This document shows, piece by piece, positions 35,651 to 44,505 of a stretch of DNA of 64,000 bases. Origin of the DNA: Cytophagales bacterium Alg240-R148 (GTDB taxonomy: Bacteria; Bacteroidota; Bacteroidia; Cytophagales; Cyclobacteriaceae); NCBI GenBank assembly GCA_900537185.1, contig LS999829.1, forward strand, positions 310,275 to 374,274, given 5' to 3'. The notes under the pieces were generated by a model, which saw only the letters and a list, made by a program, of their open reading frames with translations, ran no database searches and was not told where the DNA came from. The position numbers and the translations under genes were made by a program. Numbering within the stretch: position 1 is the stretch's first letter; each line of letters starts with the position of its first letter.

Positions 35651-36457
35651 ATGAAAAAGAATATTTTGATCGCTTGTATTGCTGTACTATCGTTTGGCTT
35701 GGCTGCTTTTGAATGGGTGGACATGGAAACTAAATGTGCATTGCCCTTAGACAAATTGCCTTTCCACTACAGTGCTGTTGGCAGTTTTTTAAATAACGAT
35801 TCAACCCAAAAAACGTATTCAGACTTTTATTACGATTTGGGTACGCGTTTCCGGCCTGTTTTAAAAACGGCCATTGATGGAGCAACTTCCATACAGGATT
35901 TTCTGCCATTAGAAGAGACACAAGATGTTGTTTCTTATCGGTCCGTAGAAGTTATCATCATTGAAAACGATGTGCAAACTTCCGTGCGGGCAATGGGCTT
36001 AAGCGACGTTTTAACCACAGAACAAACGCAAATTTTGAAAACTTCTGGTTACTCCACCAATTTTTTGGTAAAAGCGGATTTTGTTGAAATGAATGGTGCC
36101 ACTGCCAAGTTAGAAAATAATTATATTACGCCACATTTAACCATTGTTCCGGAGCAACAGGCGGTCTATCGGCCTGGTAATGAAGCATTGCTCGATTTTA
36201 TCCGATCCAAGAACAAAGAAAACACAGCCAATTTGGATGAATCTAAACTGCAACCTGCAAAGCTGTATTTTACAGTCACTAAACTAGGAACCATTTCAAA
36301 TGTGCGACTCGACAGAACCACCGGTTTTGAACGCATAGATGTTACGGTGTTGGATTTGATGCGCCGTTTGCCAGGCACCTGGCAACCTGCTGAAAACCAC
36401 AAAGGGGAAAAGGTAGACCAGGAGTTGGTGTTGTCTTTGGGTATGGTAGGGTGCTAA
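35651..36457 (+). CDS. Secreted TonB C-terminal-like protein
   Basis: 268 residues with a signal peptide ('ILIACIAVLSFGLAAF'). The C-terminal ~80 residues ('LQPAKLYFTVTKLGTISNVRLDRTTGFERIDVTVLDLMRRLPGTWQPAE') follow the TonB_C pattern (g.v..v.v..SG...lD..al..l..l..w.PA). There is no N-terminal cytoplasmic/membrane anchor plus Pro-rich arm, so it is not a canonical energy transducer. Its gene diverges from the membrane-bound regulator. The role may be sensing or a periplasmic partner. Confidence 0.75.
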   Translation: MKKNILIACIAVLSFGLAAFEWVDMETKCALPLDKLPFHYSAVGSFLNNDSTQKTYSDFYYDLGTRFRPVLKTAIDGATSIQDFLPLEETQDVVSYRSVEVIIIENDVQTSVRAMGLSDVLTTEQTQILKTSGYSTNFLVKADFVEMNGATAKLENNYITPHLTIVPEQQAVYRPGNEALLDFIRSKNKENTANLDESKLQPAKLYFTVTKLGTISNVRLDRTTGFERIDVTVLDLMRRLPGTWQPAENHKGEKVDQELVLSLGMVGC

Positions 36458-36488
36458 CTAGCACCCCACTTTTAGAGGGCTAGATTTT
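36458..36488 (+). terminator. Rho-independent terminator of the TonB-C-like gene
   Basis: CTAGC(A)CCC pairs with GGGCTAG around a short loop and is followed by ATTTTT, immediately after the stop codon. Confidence 0.6.
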
Positions 36489-36661
36489 TAACTATCCGCT
36501 TGTAAAGCTTTTTTTGAAAGTTGAGTAAGAGTAGCGCAAAAAAAGCATATAATTATTGCTGTAATTCCAACAATCCGTTGTACTTAGCCAATTCAGATTT
36601 CTTTAAGAATAAGTCAATACTTAAATTAAAGAAAAAAATCATCAATTAATCAGGCGATAAC

Positions 36662-37315
36662 ATGGAAAGTAAAGATTGGGTAGAGTTATTAAAATTTCCA
36701 TTAACCATCCTCGTAGCAATTGGTTCTGTTGTGTTGGGAAGTGTTATCTTAAATGTTAAACCCACCAACCTAGAAGTTGGAGAGCTAAAAGTGAAATTGG
36801 AAACTGAAATTAAAAAAGAGTTGGTCAATTCGAGCATTGATTACGAAGAAGAAATAAGGAAGGAGGTAGCCAGACAATTACAAAACATCCAGCCTAGTTC
36901 ATTGGAATCTGTTGACTTCTCTGACTCTTCCATTTCATTGAAGCACAGCCAATTAACAGAGGATGTGGTATCCGATAAAATAGCTCAAATGGCCATTGTT
37001 TCAACGGATTCTGGAATAGAGTCAATATTCAAATCAACAGTGGGGTATATCTGGATAGGAAATTACAGCGGGGCAGTGTATACGCACAATCAAATAAATG
37101 CCAACAGCATTGAGGAAGTGCAGGTAGGACAAAGTTATTTTGTAAATGGTAATTTGGTTATAAGAGAAAGTTCGCCAGTAGAGAACATTAAATATTATAA
37201 AGGAGTAAAAAAAATAGGAGTAGCCAGAAAAGGAACCAAAGTAAAAGTGTTAGAATCACCTGAGTTGGACAAAAGATACCAACAGTATTGGGTTAAAATA
37301 GAGGTAATTATATAA
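36662..37315 (+). CDS. Membrane-anchored protein with SH3-like C-terminus
   Basis: 217 residues. An N-terminal transmembrane helix (about 10-30), a charged helical stretch (about 40-75), and a beta-rich C-terminus ('SYFVNGNLVIRESSPV', 'GVARKGTKVKVLESPEL', 'QYWVKIEV') with the rhythm of a bacterial SH3/OB-like fold. No family identified. It stands alone between the TonB-C-like and DinB-like genes. Confidence 0.7.
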   Translation: MESKDWVELLKFPLTILVAIGSVVLGSVILNVKPTNLEVGELKVKLETEIKKELVNSSIDYEEEIRKEVARQLQNIQPSSLESVDFSDSSISLKHSQLTEDVVSDKIAQMAIVSTDSGIESIFKSTVGYIWIGNYSGAVYTHNQINANSIEEVQVGQSYFVNGNLVIRESSPVENIKYYKGVKKIGVARKGTKVKVLESPELDKRYQQYWVKIEVII

Positions 37316-37382
37316 AAGTTATTTCCCATCTAATTTTCAAGAACAGTAATGGTTCCTGTTCCCCCCTTTGTAAGGATAGCCT

Positions 37383-37862
37383 ATGGTAAAAGAAATGGAA
37401 CATATTGTGCAATTACTAGAAGTTAGTTTCAATGGAACTCCTTGGTATGGAACGTCGGTCATGGACCAATTAAAGGTTATGGATCACAAGGTTGTTAATG
37501 CAACAGTCCAGGGCTGTAACTCCATTGCGGCATGTGTACAGCACATAATTCAGTGGAGGGTATTGGTAATTGAAAAGTTAAAAGGAAACGTTCCGTTTAA
37601 CATTGAAATGAACACAAAGGAAGACTGGCCGATGTTGGAAGTGGAGGGAGCAATTGGTTGGAAAAAATTGTTGGGCCGTTTGCAAGAAACACAAGATGAA
37701 ATAGTGCACTTACTTTCGGACAAAGGAGCAACATTTTTGGATACAATTGTTGTAGGGAAATCCTATGATTACAGAACATTAATAAACGGCATGGTACAAC
37801 ACGACGTGTACCACCTGGGCCAAGTGGGTTTAATATACAGCCAACTCAAAAGAGCATTGTAA
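37383..37862 (+). CDS. DinB family protein
   Basis: 159 residues, all helical. Four-helix bundle with His residues in 'VQHIIQWR' and 'MVQHDVYHLGQVGLIYSQLK', the DinB_2 metal-binding pattern. These are often thiol-dependent or damage-linked proteins of unknown chemistry. A second Met at 37395 is a possible start. Confidence 0.88.
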   Translation: MVKEMEHIVQLLEVSFNGTPWYGTSVMDQLKVMDHKVVNATVQGCNSIAACVQHIIQWRVLVIEKLKGNVPFNIEMNTKEDWPMLEVEGAIGWKKLLGRLQETQDEIVHLLSDKGATFLDTIVVGKSYDYRTLINGMVQHDVYHLGQVGLIYSQLKRAL

Positions 37863-38043
37863 TTAATAATCTAGTGCCAACCTCAACCTTAACTTGCATT
37901 CAAACTCTTTTAAAAACAAAGTTTACGATAGCGGCACTTCTAATTTTCGATTGGTTATTTCTTTTTTCTTAGTGCATAGATCTGTGTATATTTATTGACG
38001 CGGTTTTCAGATAGAAATTCAAAAGTTCAAAAGCCAAAACACC

Positions 38044-38274
38044 ATGAAAAAAACAACCTGTACTATAACAATGGTTTTGTGTATGGCTTGTGCTTTTTCT
38101 CAAAGTGCAAAAGAACAACTGGCCATTGCCAATTCAGTAACTTTAAAGAGCAAGGATTTTTATCAAGAAATTAAATACCAAAATAAAAGTGGTTATTTTA
38201 TTATACCTGTTACAATTGGAGGGGTTATTTATGGTTGTATTTTTACTTTGGTGTTATGTTCTTGTCGGTATTAG
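38044..38274 (+). pseudogene. Truncated retropepsin-like aspartic protease fragment
   Basis: 76 residues with a signal peptide ('TMVLCMACAFSQ'), then 'FYQEIKYQNKSGYFIIPVTIGGVIYG', which resembles the start of secreted Bacteroidota retropepsin-like proteins (G..ipVtinGk.y.FifDTGA). The expected DTGA site is not encoded. The frame continues with a Cys-rich sequence and stops. I read it as a degraded fragment; it may still be translated. Confidence 0.55.
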
Positions 38275-38307
38275 TTGAATGGAACCACTTTAAAAACAGA
38301 TGAAATA

Positions 38308-38862
38308 ATGAAAATGCCTGGCCCTTTAATCGAATATTTGATAACTGGATCGGTGGCTATGCTTTGGCTGCACCCCATTATCAGCAAACAAAATCTAGAA
38401 GTTGTCAATGAAATTAACCTATTAATTTTGCCATTGGCCTATGTTGCCGGAATGTGCATGGATGTGGTGGCGTATTGGCTTACCAAATATTTTAAATACC
38501 GAATTCGTGAAAGAGCAGAAAGGAAGTATTTAGGAACACCCCGAGTTGCTTATCCTGGCTATAGAAAAGCAATGTACATTGAGGTAATTACTAGGTTCCC
38601 AGAGTTGGCGAAAGAAATAGAGACGAGAAGTGGTCGGGATAGAATTGCCAGAGGCATGCTTGTAAACTCAGTACTTTTATTTTCAATGTCCTACCCTGAT
38701 TTTAATTGGTATTATCTAGGGCTCCTAGCACTTTCGGTACCCATGTGGGTGTTATTTGAGTACGACAGCCATGGTTTCATTATTAGTGCGATGAAGGTTG
38801 TAGAGAAGCAGGCTGCAGAGAACAAAACCGATCCAAAAACAATACAAAAACCAGTAAAATGA
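38308..38862 (+). CDS. Membrane protein of unknown function
   Basis: 184 residues from the ATG at 38308; the frame is open from a TTG at 38275 that adds 11 residues. Two helices near the N-terminus ('PLIEYLITGSVAMLWLHP', 'INLLILPLAYVAGMCMDVVAYWLTKYF') and two near 135-165. A cytoplasmic basic loop lies between. No family recognised. It begins right after the protease fragment and may have replaced its 3' part. Confidence 0.7.
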   Translation: MKMPGPLIEYLITGSVAMLWLHPIISKQNLEVVNEINLLILPLAYVAGMCMDVVAYWLTKYFKYRIRERAERKYLGTPRVAYPGYRKAMYIEVITRFPELAKEIETRSGRDRIARGMLVNSVLLFSMSYPDFNWYYLGLLALSVPMWVLFEYDSHGFIISAMKVVEKQAAENKTDPKTIQKPVK

Positions 38863-38914
38863 TTAATATTGAGGCCTATTTGGTTGGTCCTTCAAAGCAG
38901 GTTTTAGTTTTATT

Positions 38915-39958
38915 ATGTCATCAAGCAATATTTTTCTTATTTTAATCAGTGCCCTTGGCGTGCTGCACGGTCTTTTTTTGGCAGTATTTCTTTGGCAATA
39001 TAAAAAAGGCAACCGCCAAGCGAACTTGCTGTTATCTGCTTTGCTTCTGGTCCTTTCTTTTAGGGTAGGGAAATCAGTCTTTTTAGAATTTGCGGAACAT
39101 TTGGATATCAAATTGATTTTTATTGGTTTGGCAACTCTAATGTCTATTGGGCCCTTGTTTTACCTTTTTGTGCAGGCGCATACCGCAAAACCATTCCAAT
39201 GGCGGCCGAGTAGGTTATTGCATTTTGTGCCTTCAGTATTGGGAATTTGTTTTGGTATTTTCATTCAGAAAGATTGGCTCGAAAGAGTGCCAATCTATTA
39301 TTTTGCCCTGGTATTTCTTGGTTATTATGGCCACTACTTGGTGTATTTATTCAAGGGATATAGTGCTATTTCCCTAGGCAAAAAAAACGGAGTTGGTACC
39401 CCTACCATTCAATTCTTAAAATTAGTTTTTGTAGGGTTGTTGTCTATTTGGTTGGTCTATGTTCTCAACTTATTCGATGAATTTGTTCCCTACATCGTAG
39501 GTCCTATTTTATATTCTGTAATTGCTTATTTGATTAGTTTTATAGTAATAAGAAAAGGATACATTGATAAGGCAGACACAATAAAATACAGAACTACCAA
39601 GGTTTCACCGCAACAAATAAAGGACATATACCAACGTTTTAGACAAGTGGTAGTGGAAGAAAAGGGATTTAAAAATCCAGATTTGACCTTAAAATCATTG
39701 AGCGCCCAACTCAACCAAAGCACCCAAGTTTTGTCGATGGTTATTAACCAAGAAACCAAAAGAAATTTTAATAGTTGTATCAATCAGCTGCGCGTGCAGG
39801 AAGCCATTGTTTTGTTACAAGATATAAAGTTCGAACAACATACTGTTGCGAGTATTGCATTTGAGGTTGGGTTCAACAGCATCAGCAGTTTTAACAAAGC
39901 GTTCAAAAAAGAAACCGCTTCTACCCCTATGGCTTATAGAAATGGCCTTACAAAATGA
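38915..39958 (+). CDS. 7TM-AraC family transcriptional regulator
   Basis: 347 residues. Seven transmembrane helices in the first ~215 residues, then an AraC DNA-binding domain (about 245-345) with two HTH motifs ('LTLKSLSAQLNQSTQVLSMVINQE' and 'HTVASIAFEVGFNSISSFNKAFKKETASTP'). Common in Bacteroidota as membrane-integrated one-component regulators. Two palindromes overlap and follow its stop codon, just before a DJ-1/PfpI gene that is the likely target. Confidence 0.93.
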   Translation: MSSSNIFLILISALGVLHGLFLAVFLWQYKKGNRQANLLLSALLLVLSFRVGKSVFLEFAEHLDIKLIFIGLATLMSIGPLFYLFVQAHTAKPFQWRPSRLLHFVPSVLGICFGIFIQKDWLERVPIYYFALVFLGYYGHYLVYLFKGYSAISLGKKNGVGTPTIQFLKLVFVGLLSIWLVYVLNLFDEFVPYIVGPILYSVIAYLISFIVIRKGYIDKADTIKYRTTKVSPQQIKDIYQRFRQVVVEEKGFKNPDLTLKSLSAQLNQSTQVLSMVINQETKRNFNSCINQLRVQEAIVLLQDIKFEQHTVASIAFEVGFNSISSFNKAFKKETASTPMAYRNGLTK

Positions 39959-39988
39959 TCATTTTGTTTGCTCAAATGATCATTTGAG
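39952..39988. promoter_or_regulatory. Twin palindromes AAAATGATCATTTT and CTCAAATGATCATTTGAG
   Basis: Two perfect palindromes share the core AAATGATCATTT. One covers 39952-39965 and overlaps the AraC stop codon; the other covers 39971-39988. Their centres are 21 nt apart, two helical turns, and they lie about 60 nt before the DJ-1/PfpI gene. A tandem dimer-binding operator is the natural reading; the AraC-type protein or an unlinked regulator could bind. Confidence 0.65.
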
Positions 39989-40047
39989 AAGCTATTTATA
40001 ACGCATCAACCGATTTTTGATTTTCAATCGAAACAAAAATTTGCGTT

Positions 40048-41145
40048 ATGTTAAAGAAATATCCAATTATCAAGTGGTCTTTGTTGACAATTTTAAGTTT
40101 AATCGTTGTGGTGGTGGCCTTTGGGTTTTGGTTCGTTTCCTTGTTGCCATCGGGAGGAGGCCCTAAAAATTTTGAGGCGACAATGCCTTCCGACCTCCCT
40201 TATCTTAAACAGAGCTTACCAGCAAATCGCGGTAAAATCTTGGCAGTTGTAACGAGTCAAGCCGTTATGGGTAGTAGTGGAAAAAAGACAGGATACGAAC
40301 TGACAGAACTGTCCAGGCCGTATTATGTTTTTCAAGCCAACGGGTTTGAAGTGGACATTGCCAGCCCTAAAGGTGGGCAGCCACCGGTGGTGATAGACGA
40401 CGATGACATGGGCCCTTTTGACTTTGCCTTTTTAAACGACTCCATTGCCCAACAAAAAGCAAAAAACACTTTGCCCATTAAGGCCGTCGATCCAGCAAAG
40501 TATGAAGCTGTATTTTTTGTTGGAGGAAAAGGTGCTATGTTCGATTTTCCTAACAACAAGGCCATTCAGGAGTTGGTACAATATTTCGATCAAAACAACA
40601 AAGTAATTGGAGCGGTGTGCCATGGGCCAGCCGCTTTGGTAGGTGCTACCAATGCCAATGGCCGTCCAATTTTAGAAAATAAAACGGTAAGCAGTTTTAC
40701 CAACCAAGAAGAGTTGCTTTTAATACCGGATGCCCCAGTAATTTTTCCTTTTCTATTACAGGACGAATTAAAAGCACAAGGAGCAAATTTTCAGGAGGGC
40801 CAGATGTACCTTCAAAATGTTGCGGTAGACGGCAAGCTGGTAACAGGTCAAAACCCATGGTCCACTTGGGCATTTTCAGAAGCAATGGTTAAAAAACTAG
40901 GCTACCAACCGGCAAAGAGAACCAGATCAGCAGAAGAGCATGCGGTGGATGTCTTAAATGCTCATAAGGAAGAAGGGTTGGAGGTGGCCAAAACTATGTT
41001 AGTGGCCTTAGACCGAGAGCAGAAGCCTGTCGATCGGAACCTGATAGCCATGCATAGTATATTGGCTGTAATGCAGTGGGATGTAAGTGGGTGTTACCAA
41101 AATTTAAAGCTACTTTCTTTCGCAGCCGAAATAGCAGAACAGTAA
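40048..41145 (+). CDS. Membrane-anchored DJ-1/PfpI family protein
   Basis: 365 residues. An N-terminal transmembrane helix (about 9-31, 'LLTILSLIVVVVAFGFWFVSLLP') precedes a DJ-1/PfpI domain (about 65-275) with nucleophile elbow 'GAVCHGPAALVGATN'. About 75 helical residues follow ('VDVLNAHKEEGLEVAKTMLVAL'). The core is related to the cytoplasmic DJ-1 gene at 577-1251 but anchored. It lies downstream of the AraC-type regulator and a twin palindrome, and 100 nt upstream of an amine-oxidase gene. Confidence 0.88.
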   Translation: MLKKYPIIKWSLLTILSLIVVVVAFGFWFVSLLPSGGGPKNFEATMPSDLPYLKQSLPANRGKILAVVTSQAVMGSSGKKTGYELTELSRPYYVFQANGFEVDIASPKGGQPPVVIDDDDMGPFDFAFLNDSIAQQKAKNTLPIKAVDPAKYEAVFFVGGKGAMFDFPNNKAIQELVQYFDQNNKVIGAVCHGPAALVGATNANGRPILENKTVSSFTNQEELLLIPDAPVIFPFLLQDELKAQGANFQEGQMYLQNVAVDGKLVTGQNPWSTWAFSEAMVKKLGYQPAKRTRSAEEHAVDVLNAHKEEGLEVAKTMLVALDREQKPVDRNLIAMHSILAVMQWDVSGCYQNLKLLSFAAEIAEQ

Positions 41146-41245
41146 TTTTTTCAAAGGCATGGCAATAATAAGCTGTGCCTTTGAACCTTTTAGCGGGCTT
41201 GCAGTGTTAAGATGGCTTGTGGACACCATTCTGCAGCAACGAAAC

Positions 41246-42301
41246 ATGACAAACAACAACAAATACACCATTATTGGAGCCGGATTGTCTGGGCTTGTAA
41301 CTGCCTACCAGTTGTTCAAGGCCGGGGAAAAAGATTTTATTATTTTGGAAGCAAGGGATAGAATTGGAGGGCGCATATATAGTAGCAATGGCATTGATTT
41401 GGGCGCAACATGGTTACAATATTTCCACCGAGATTTAAACAATTTGCTAAAGGAGCTCGGACTACAAAAATTTGAGCAATTTAGAAAAGGCACCAGTACG
41501 TTGGTTTATGACGAACGGGCCATCCCGCATAATTTCGAAATTAACACCCAAGAACCTGCTGCGCACCGAGTGGAAGGCGGAACATCTGCTTTGATTGAAG
41601 CATTGGCAGCTCCTTTTCAAGATAAGATTTTTTTAAACACCCAAGTGCAGCATATTTCCGACAACGGGCAACAAGTGTTGGTTGGCAGCAACAACGGACA
41701 ATTTTCTGCGAAAAAAGTGGTAGTAACCCTTCCTCCAAAATTGGCAAAACAACTTCAATACGAACCGCCATTGCCAGATGCGTTGTACCAAGCAATGTCG
41801 GGCACCCATACCTGGATGGGCAATGCGATAAAGGTCGGGATTGAATTTAATTCTTCCTTTTGGAAAACTCAGGGCCATTCTGGCACCCTGATAGGGCAAG
41901 TAGGCCCAATAAAAGAGTTGTACGACCACACCAATGCAGACAACACCCGCTTTGCTCTAATGGGTTTTGTAAATGAAAATCTTAGAAAGCTCCAACCTTC
42001 CGACCGAAAAGAGTACCTATTTAATGGTATAGAAAATGTTTTAGGCAAAGAAGTTAGAAACTACACCAATTACCAAGAAAAGGACTGGGCCCAAGATCTT
42101 TACACATCAACGGCAACACAAGAATCCAATTACCAACATCCTAATTATGGCAACCCTATTTTTCAAGCACTGCAAATGAATGGGAAATTGTTGTTTTCAG
42201 GTACAGAGACAGCGGCCAACTATGGAGGTTATATGGAAGGGGCTGTGAGCAGTGGTTTACAAACTGCACGGCGATTGCAGCAGAAAGAGTGGAATAGGTA
42301 A
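41246..42301 (+). CDS. FAD-dependent amine oxidase
   Basis: 351 residues from the ATG at 41246. An in-frame Met at 41159 would add a non-conserved leader. Dinucleotide motif 'YTIIGAGLSGLVTAYQLF', then 'LEARDRIGGRIYS' and 'GIDLGATWLQ', and C-terminal 'LLFSGTETAANYGGYMEGAVSSGLQTARRL', the FAD-binding end of flavin monoamine oxidases. Cytoplasmic. Substrate unknown; compact compared with the usual 430-450 residues. Likely in the unit of the DJ-1 gene. Confidence 0.92.
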   Translation: MTNNNKYTIIGAGLSGLVTAYQLFKAGEKDFIILEARDRIGGRIYSSNGIDLGATWLQYFHRDLNNLLKELGLQKFEQFRKGTSTLVYDERAIPHNFEINTQEPAAHRVEGGTSALIEALAAPFQDKIFLNTQVQHISDNGQQVLVGSNNGQFSAKKVVVTLPPKLAKQLQYEPPLPDALYQAMSGTHTWMGNAIKVGIEFNSSFWKTQGHSGTLIGQVGPIKELYDHTNADNTRFALMGFVNENLRKLQPSDRKEYLFNGIENVLGKEVRNYTNYQEKDWAQDLYTSTATQESNYQHPNYGNPIFQALQMNGKLLFSGTETAANYGGYMEGAVSSGLQTARRLQQKEWNR

Positions 42302-42475
42302 CGGAAGGTCCAATTGGAAGGCATTTTTTCTTATTGAGTATTAATGACTTACCATGCTGTGTTATTGTTGGTGGTTACTTTATTATTACATTCGGGATTA
42401 TAAATTATATTTAGGATGTCTGAATGAGCCGAAAATAGACAGTAAAAGGAGTAGGCAATTTTTAAATTTAGAGAA

Positions 42476-42781
42476 ATGATAGTTTGGTCTGGAAGGGGAA
42501 TTCTTCCCGTAATAGTTTTATTTATATCCATGGTTCTATTTGTCAAAATTTTGCCTGAAGAACAAGGGGATTGGTCTTTTGTATTCTCATTTTTTCTCGC
42601 AGCAGCATTTAGTTGGTTCATGGGTAAAAAATGGAATGAAAGAAAAACAGTGGTAGACGAGGGCTCTGGTCAGGAGTACCAAACGGAACCCAACCACAGT
42701 TTATTTTTTATTAAAATGCAATACTGGGGCCCAATTTTTGCGGTTTTAGGTATTGTAATTTTGGTTCAGCAATTTGTATAA
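42476..42781 (+). CDS. Small membrane protein of unknown function
   Basis: 101 residues with three hydrophobic helices (about 8-26, 34-52, 78-98) and a short charged loop. It is followed after 30 nt by a DUF3592 gene, and the two may be cotranscribed. Family not recognised. Confidence 0.65.
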   Translation: MIVWSGRGILPVIVLFISMVLFVKILPEEQGDWSFVFSFFLAAAFSWFMGKKWNERKTVVDEGSGQEYQTEPNHSLFFIKMQYWGPIFAVLGIVILVQQFV

Positions 42782-42811
42782 TCCTTTTTTGCCCATAGAA
42801 CCCAATACACT

Positions 42812-43210
42812 ATGGTACAAGAAATCATAATAGTAGTTGGATCGGGAATTTTTATTGCAGCAGGCCTTTACCAGCGCAATAAAAACAACCTTCTAATGGA
42901 CCAAGGGGTTTTAGTAACCGCAACCATATACAAAAATGTTTTGAAACCATCTAAAAAAGGCAAAGGACATTACCATCCTGTTGTCCGGTTTTTAACAGAA
43001 GATAACGTCTGGGTCACGGAAGAGCTTAGTACAGGGTATTCTCCGGCATTAGAAGAAGGCACCCAGTTGGATGTTATTTACAACCCGGAAGATACCAGTG
43101 AGATTGTAATAAATAGAAAACTGGAGTTAGAATTGGTGCCTTTGTTTTTTATTGGAGCTGGTCTGTTGGGTTTGGCTTGGAGTGTATTGCAATATCTGGG
43201 TGTTGTATAG
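42812..43210 (+). CDS. DUF3592 domain membrane protein
   Basis: 132 residues. N- and C-terminal helices flank a beta-rich core ('DQGVLVTATIYKNVLKPSKKGKGHYHPVVRFLT', 'EEGTQLDVIYNPEDTSEIVINRK'), the DUF3592 pattern (G..v.a.v............y.pvv.f....G......). Function unknown. Confidence 0.8.
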   Translation: MVQEIIIVVGSGIFIAAGLYQRNKNNLLMDQGVLVTATIYKNVLKPSKKGKGHYHPVVRFLTEDNVWVTEELSTGYSPALEEGTQLDVIYNPEDTSEIVINRKLELELVPLFFIGAGLLGLAWSVLQYLGVV

Positions 43211-43384
43211 CCCCCAAAAATAGCTTAATTAGTGCCGTGAATATTTTTAAAGGACCAATGCGACTTTGAATCTGGTCCATATCCTATGTATTGGGATTTC
43301 AAGAGGTACTAAAAGTAAGACATACCTATATGATGTTCAACATTTCTGATTATATTCATTTTTTTGAATAAGAATAAATAAGAA

Positions 43385-44143
43385 ATGTCCATTACAAAAG
43401 ATTCTGAGCTGCTAGGAATGCAAAATGTTAGTAAGGCAGTTGGGGAAGTACTCCGGCAAATGCGTGCTTATGCAGCAGTAGGGATGTCTACTTTTGAGTT
43501 GGATGCATTTGGCGGCCGTTTGCTTGGTCAATTTGGAGCCACCTCGGCCCCATATGCCACCTATAATTTCCCAGGATTTACCTGCATCAGTGTTAACAAA
43601 GAAGCTGCCCATGGCATTCCCTCCCGTCATAAAATTTTAAAAGAAGGAGATTTGATTAATATAGATGTTTCAGCGGAATTGAATGGTTTTTGGTCGGACA
43701 ACGGAGGGTCTTTTGTTTTGGGAAAAGACATTGGTGGCCACCAACCATTGGTAGATGCTTCTCGGTATTTGCTGCACGAAGCCATAAAAAGCATTCGAAC
43801 TGGCGTTAGTATATCGAGTCTTGGACATCAAATTGAAACTGGTGCCAAGAAGATGGGGTTTAAGGTTATCAGAAACTTAGCGGGCCATGGTGTGGGAAGA
43901 AGTTTACATGAGGCCCCAGAAAACATTCTCAATTGTAAAGATCCTTCCAACAAAGACAAATTTACTGAAAACAGTACCGTAGCTATTGAAACATTTATCG
44001 CAACCAAATCTACCCAAGCTGTTGAATTGGAAGACGGATGGACGTTGGTAGGCAACAAAGGTGGGTACATTACCCAACACGAACATACCATCTTGGTAAC
44101 CAACACTACCCCAATAATTTTAACGGAACCCAATGGGTTTTAA
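43385..44143 (+). CDS. map: Type I methionine aminopeptidase
   Basis: 252 residues. Metal ligands and His are recognisable: 'EAAHGIP', 'INIDVSAELNGFWSDNGGSF' (two Asp), 'AGHGVGRSLHEAP', 'AIETFI', 'TQHEHTILV'. It lacks the HGDTSRTF version of motif 2 (here SDNGGSF), so it is the divergent type I form often carried in addition to the housekeeping enzyme. Cytoplasmic; removes N-terminal Met. Stands alone. Confidence 0.92.
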   Translation: MSITKDSELLGMQNVSKAVGEVLRQMRAYAAVGMSTFELDAFGGRLLGQFGATSAPYATYNFPGFTCISVNKEAAHGIPSRHKILKEGDLINIDVSAELNGFWSDNGGSFVLGKDIGGHQPLVDASRYLLHEAIKSIRTGVSISSLGHQIETGAKKMGFKVIRNLAGHGVGRSLHEAPENILNCKDPSNKDKFTENSTVAIETFIATKSTQAVELEDGWTLVGNKGGYITQHEHTILVTNTTPIILTEPNGF

Positions 44144-44505
44144 AAAGGCAAACTACCTTTTGTACTTTGTTTCATCCATTGCTAAGTACAACCGAGTGGC
44201 TGCGTGAATAATGCAACTCCATCCCATTTTTTGTTCCACGAGCACTCTTTTTTTACCAACAATTTGGGAGTAAAAAAGCAGTAAAACTTTTGAGATTTTC
44301 GCATCCTGATGCAGGTTTAAAAACAGCCAAACAATATAACAACTCATTTTTAGATACAGATAATTGGGAATCCAACTAAATGCTCTATCTTATAAGGAAT
44401 TTGGTGTGCATAAATCAAAAATACTCTAAATAGAGTCAGGCCAAACAGATACAACAATACCTAAAAACAGAGTTTGGGTATTACAGACAATTAACCAAAA
44501 ACTTT
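44144..44505. other. Intergenic stretch with no supported gene
   Basis: 362 nt between the methionine aminopeptidase and methyltransferase genes. A 64-codon minus-strand frame (44153-44347) has no family signature and is not counted as a gene. I see no operator. Confidence 0.4.

Noticed and set aside
44153-44347. A 64-codon minus-strand gene after the methionine aminopeptidase gene
   Set aside because: No family signature, no neighbour logic and weak coding character; left as intergenic.
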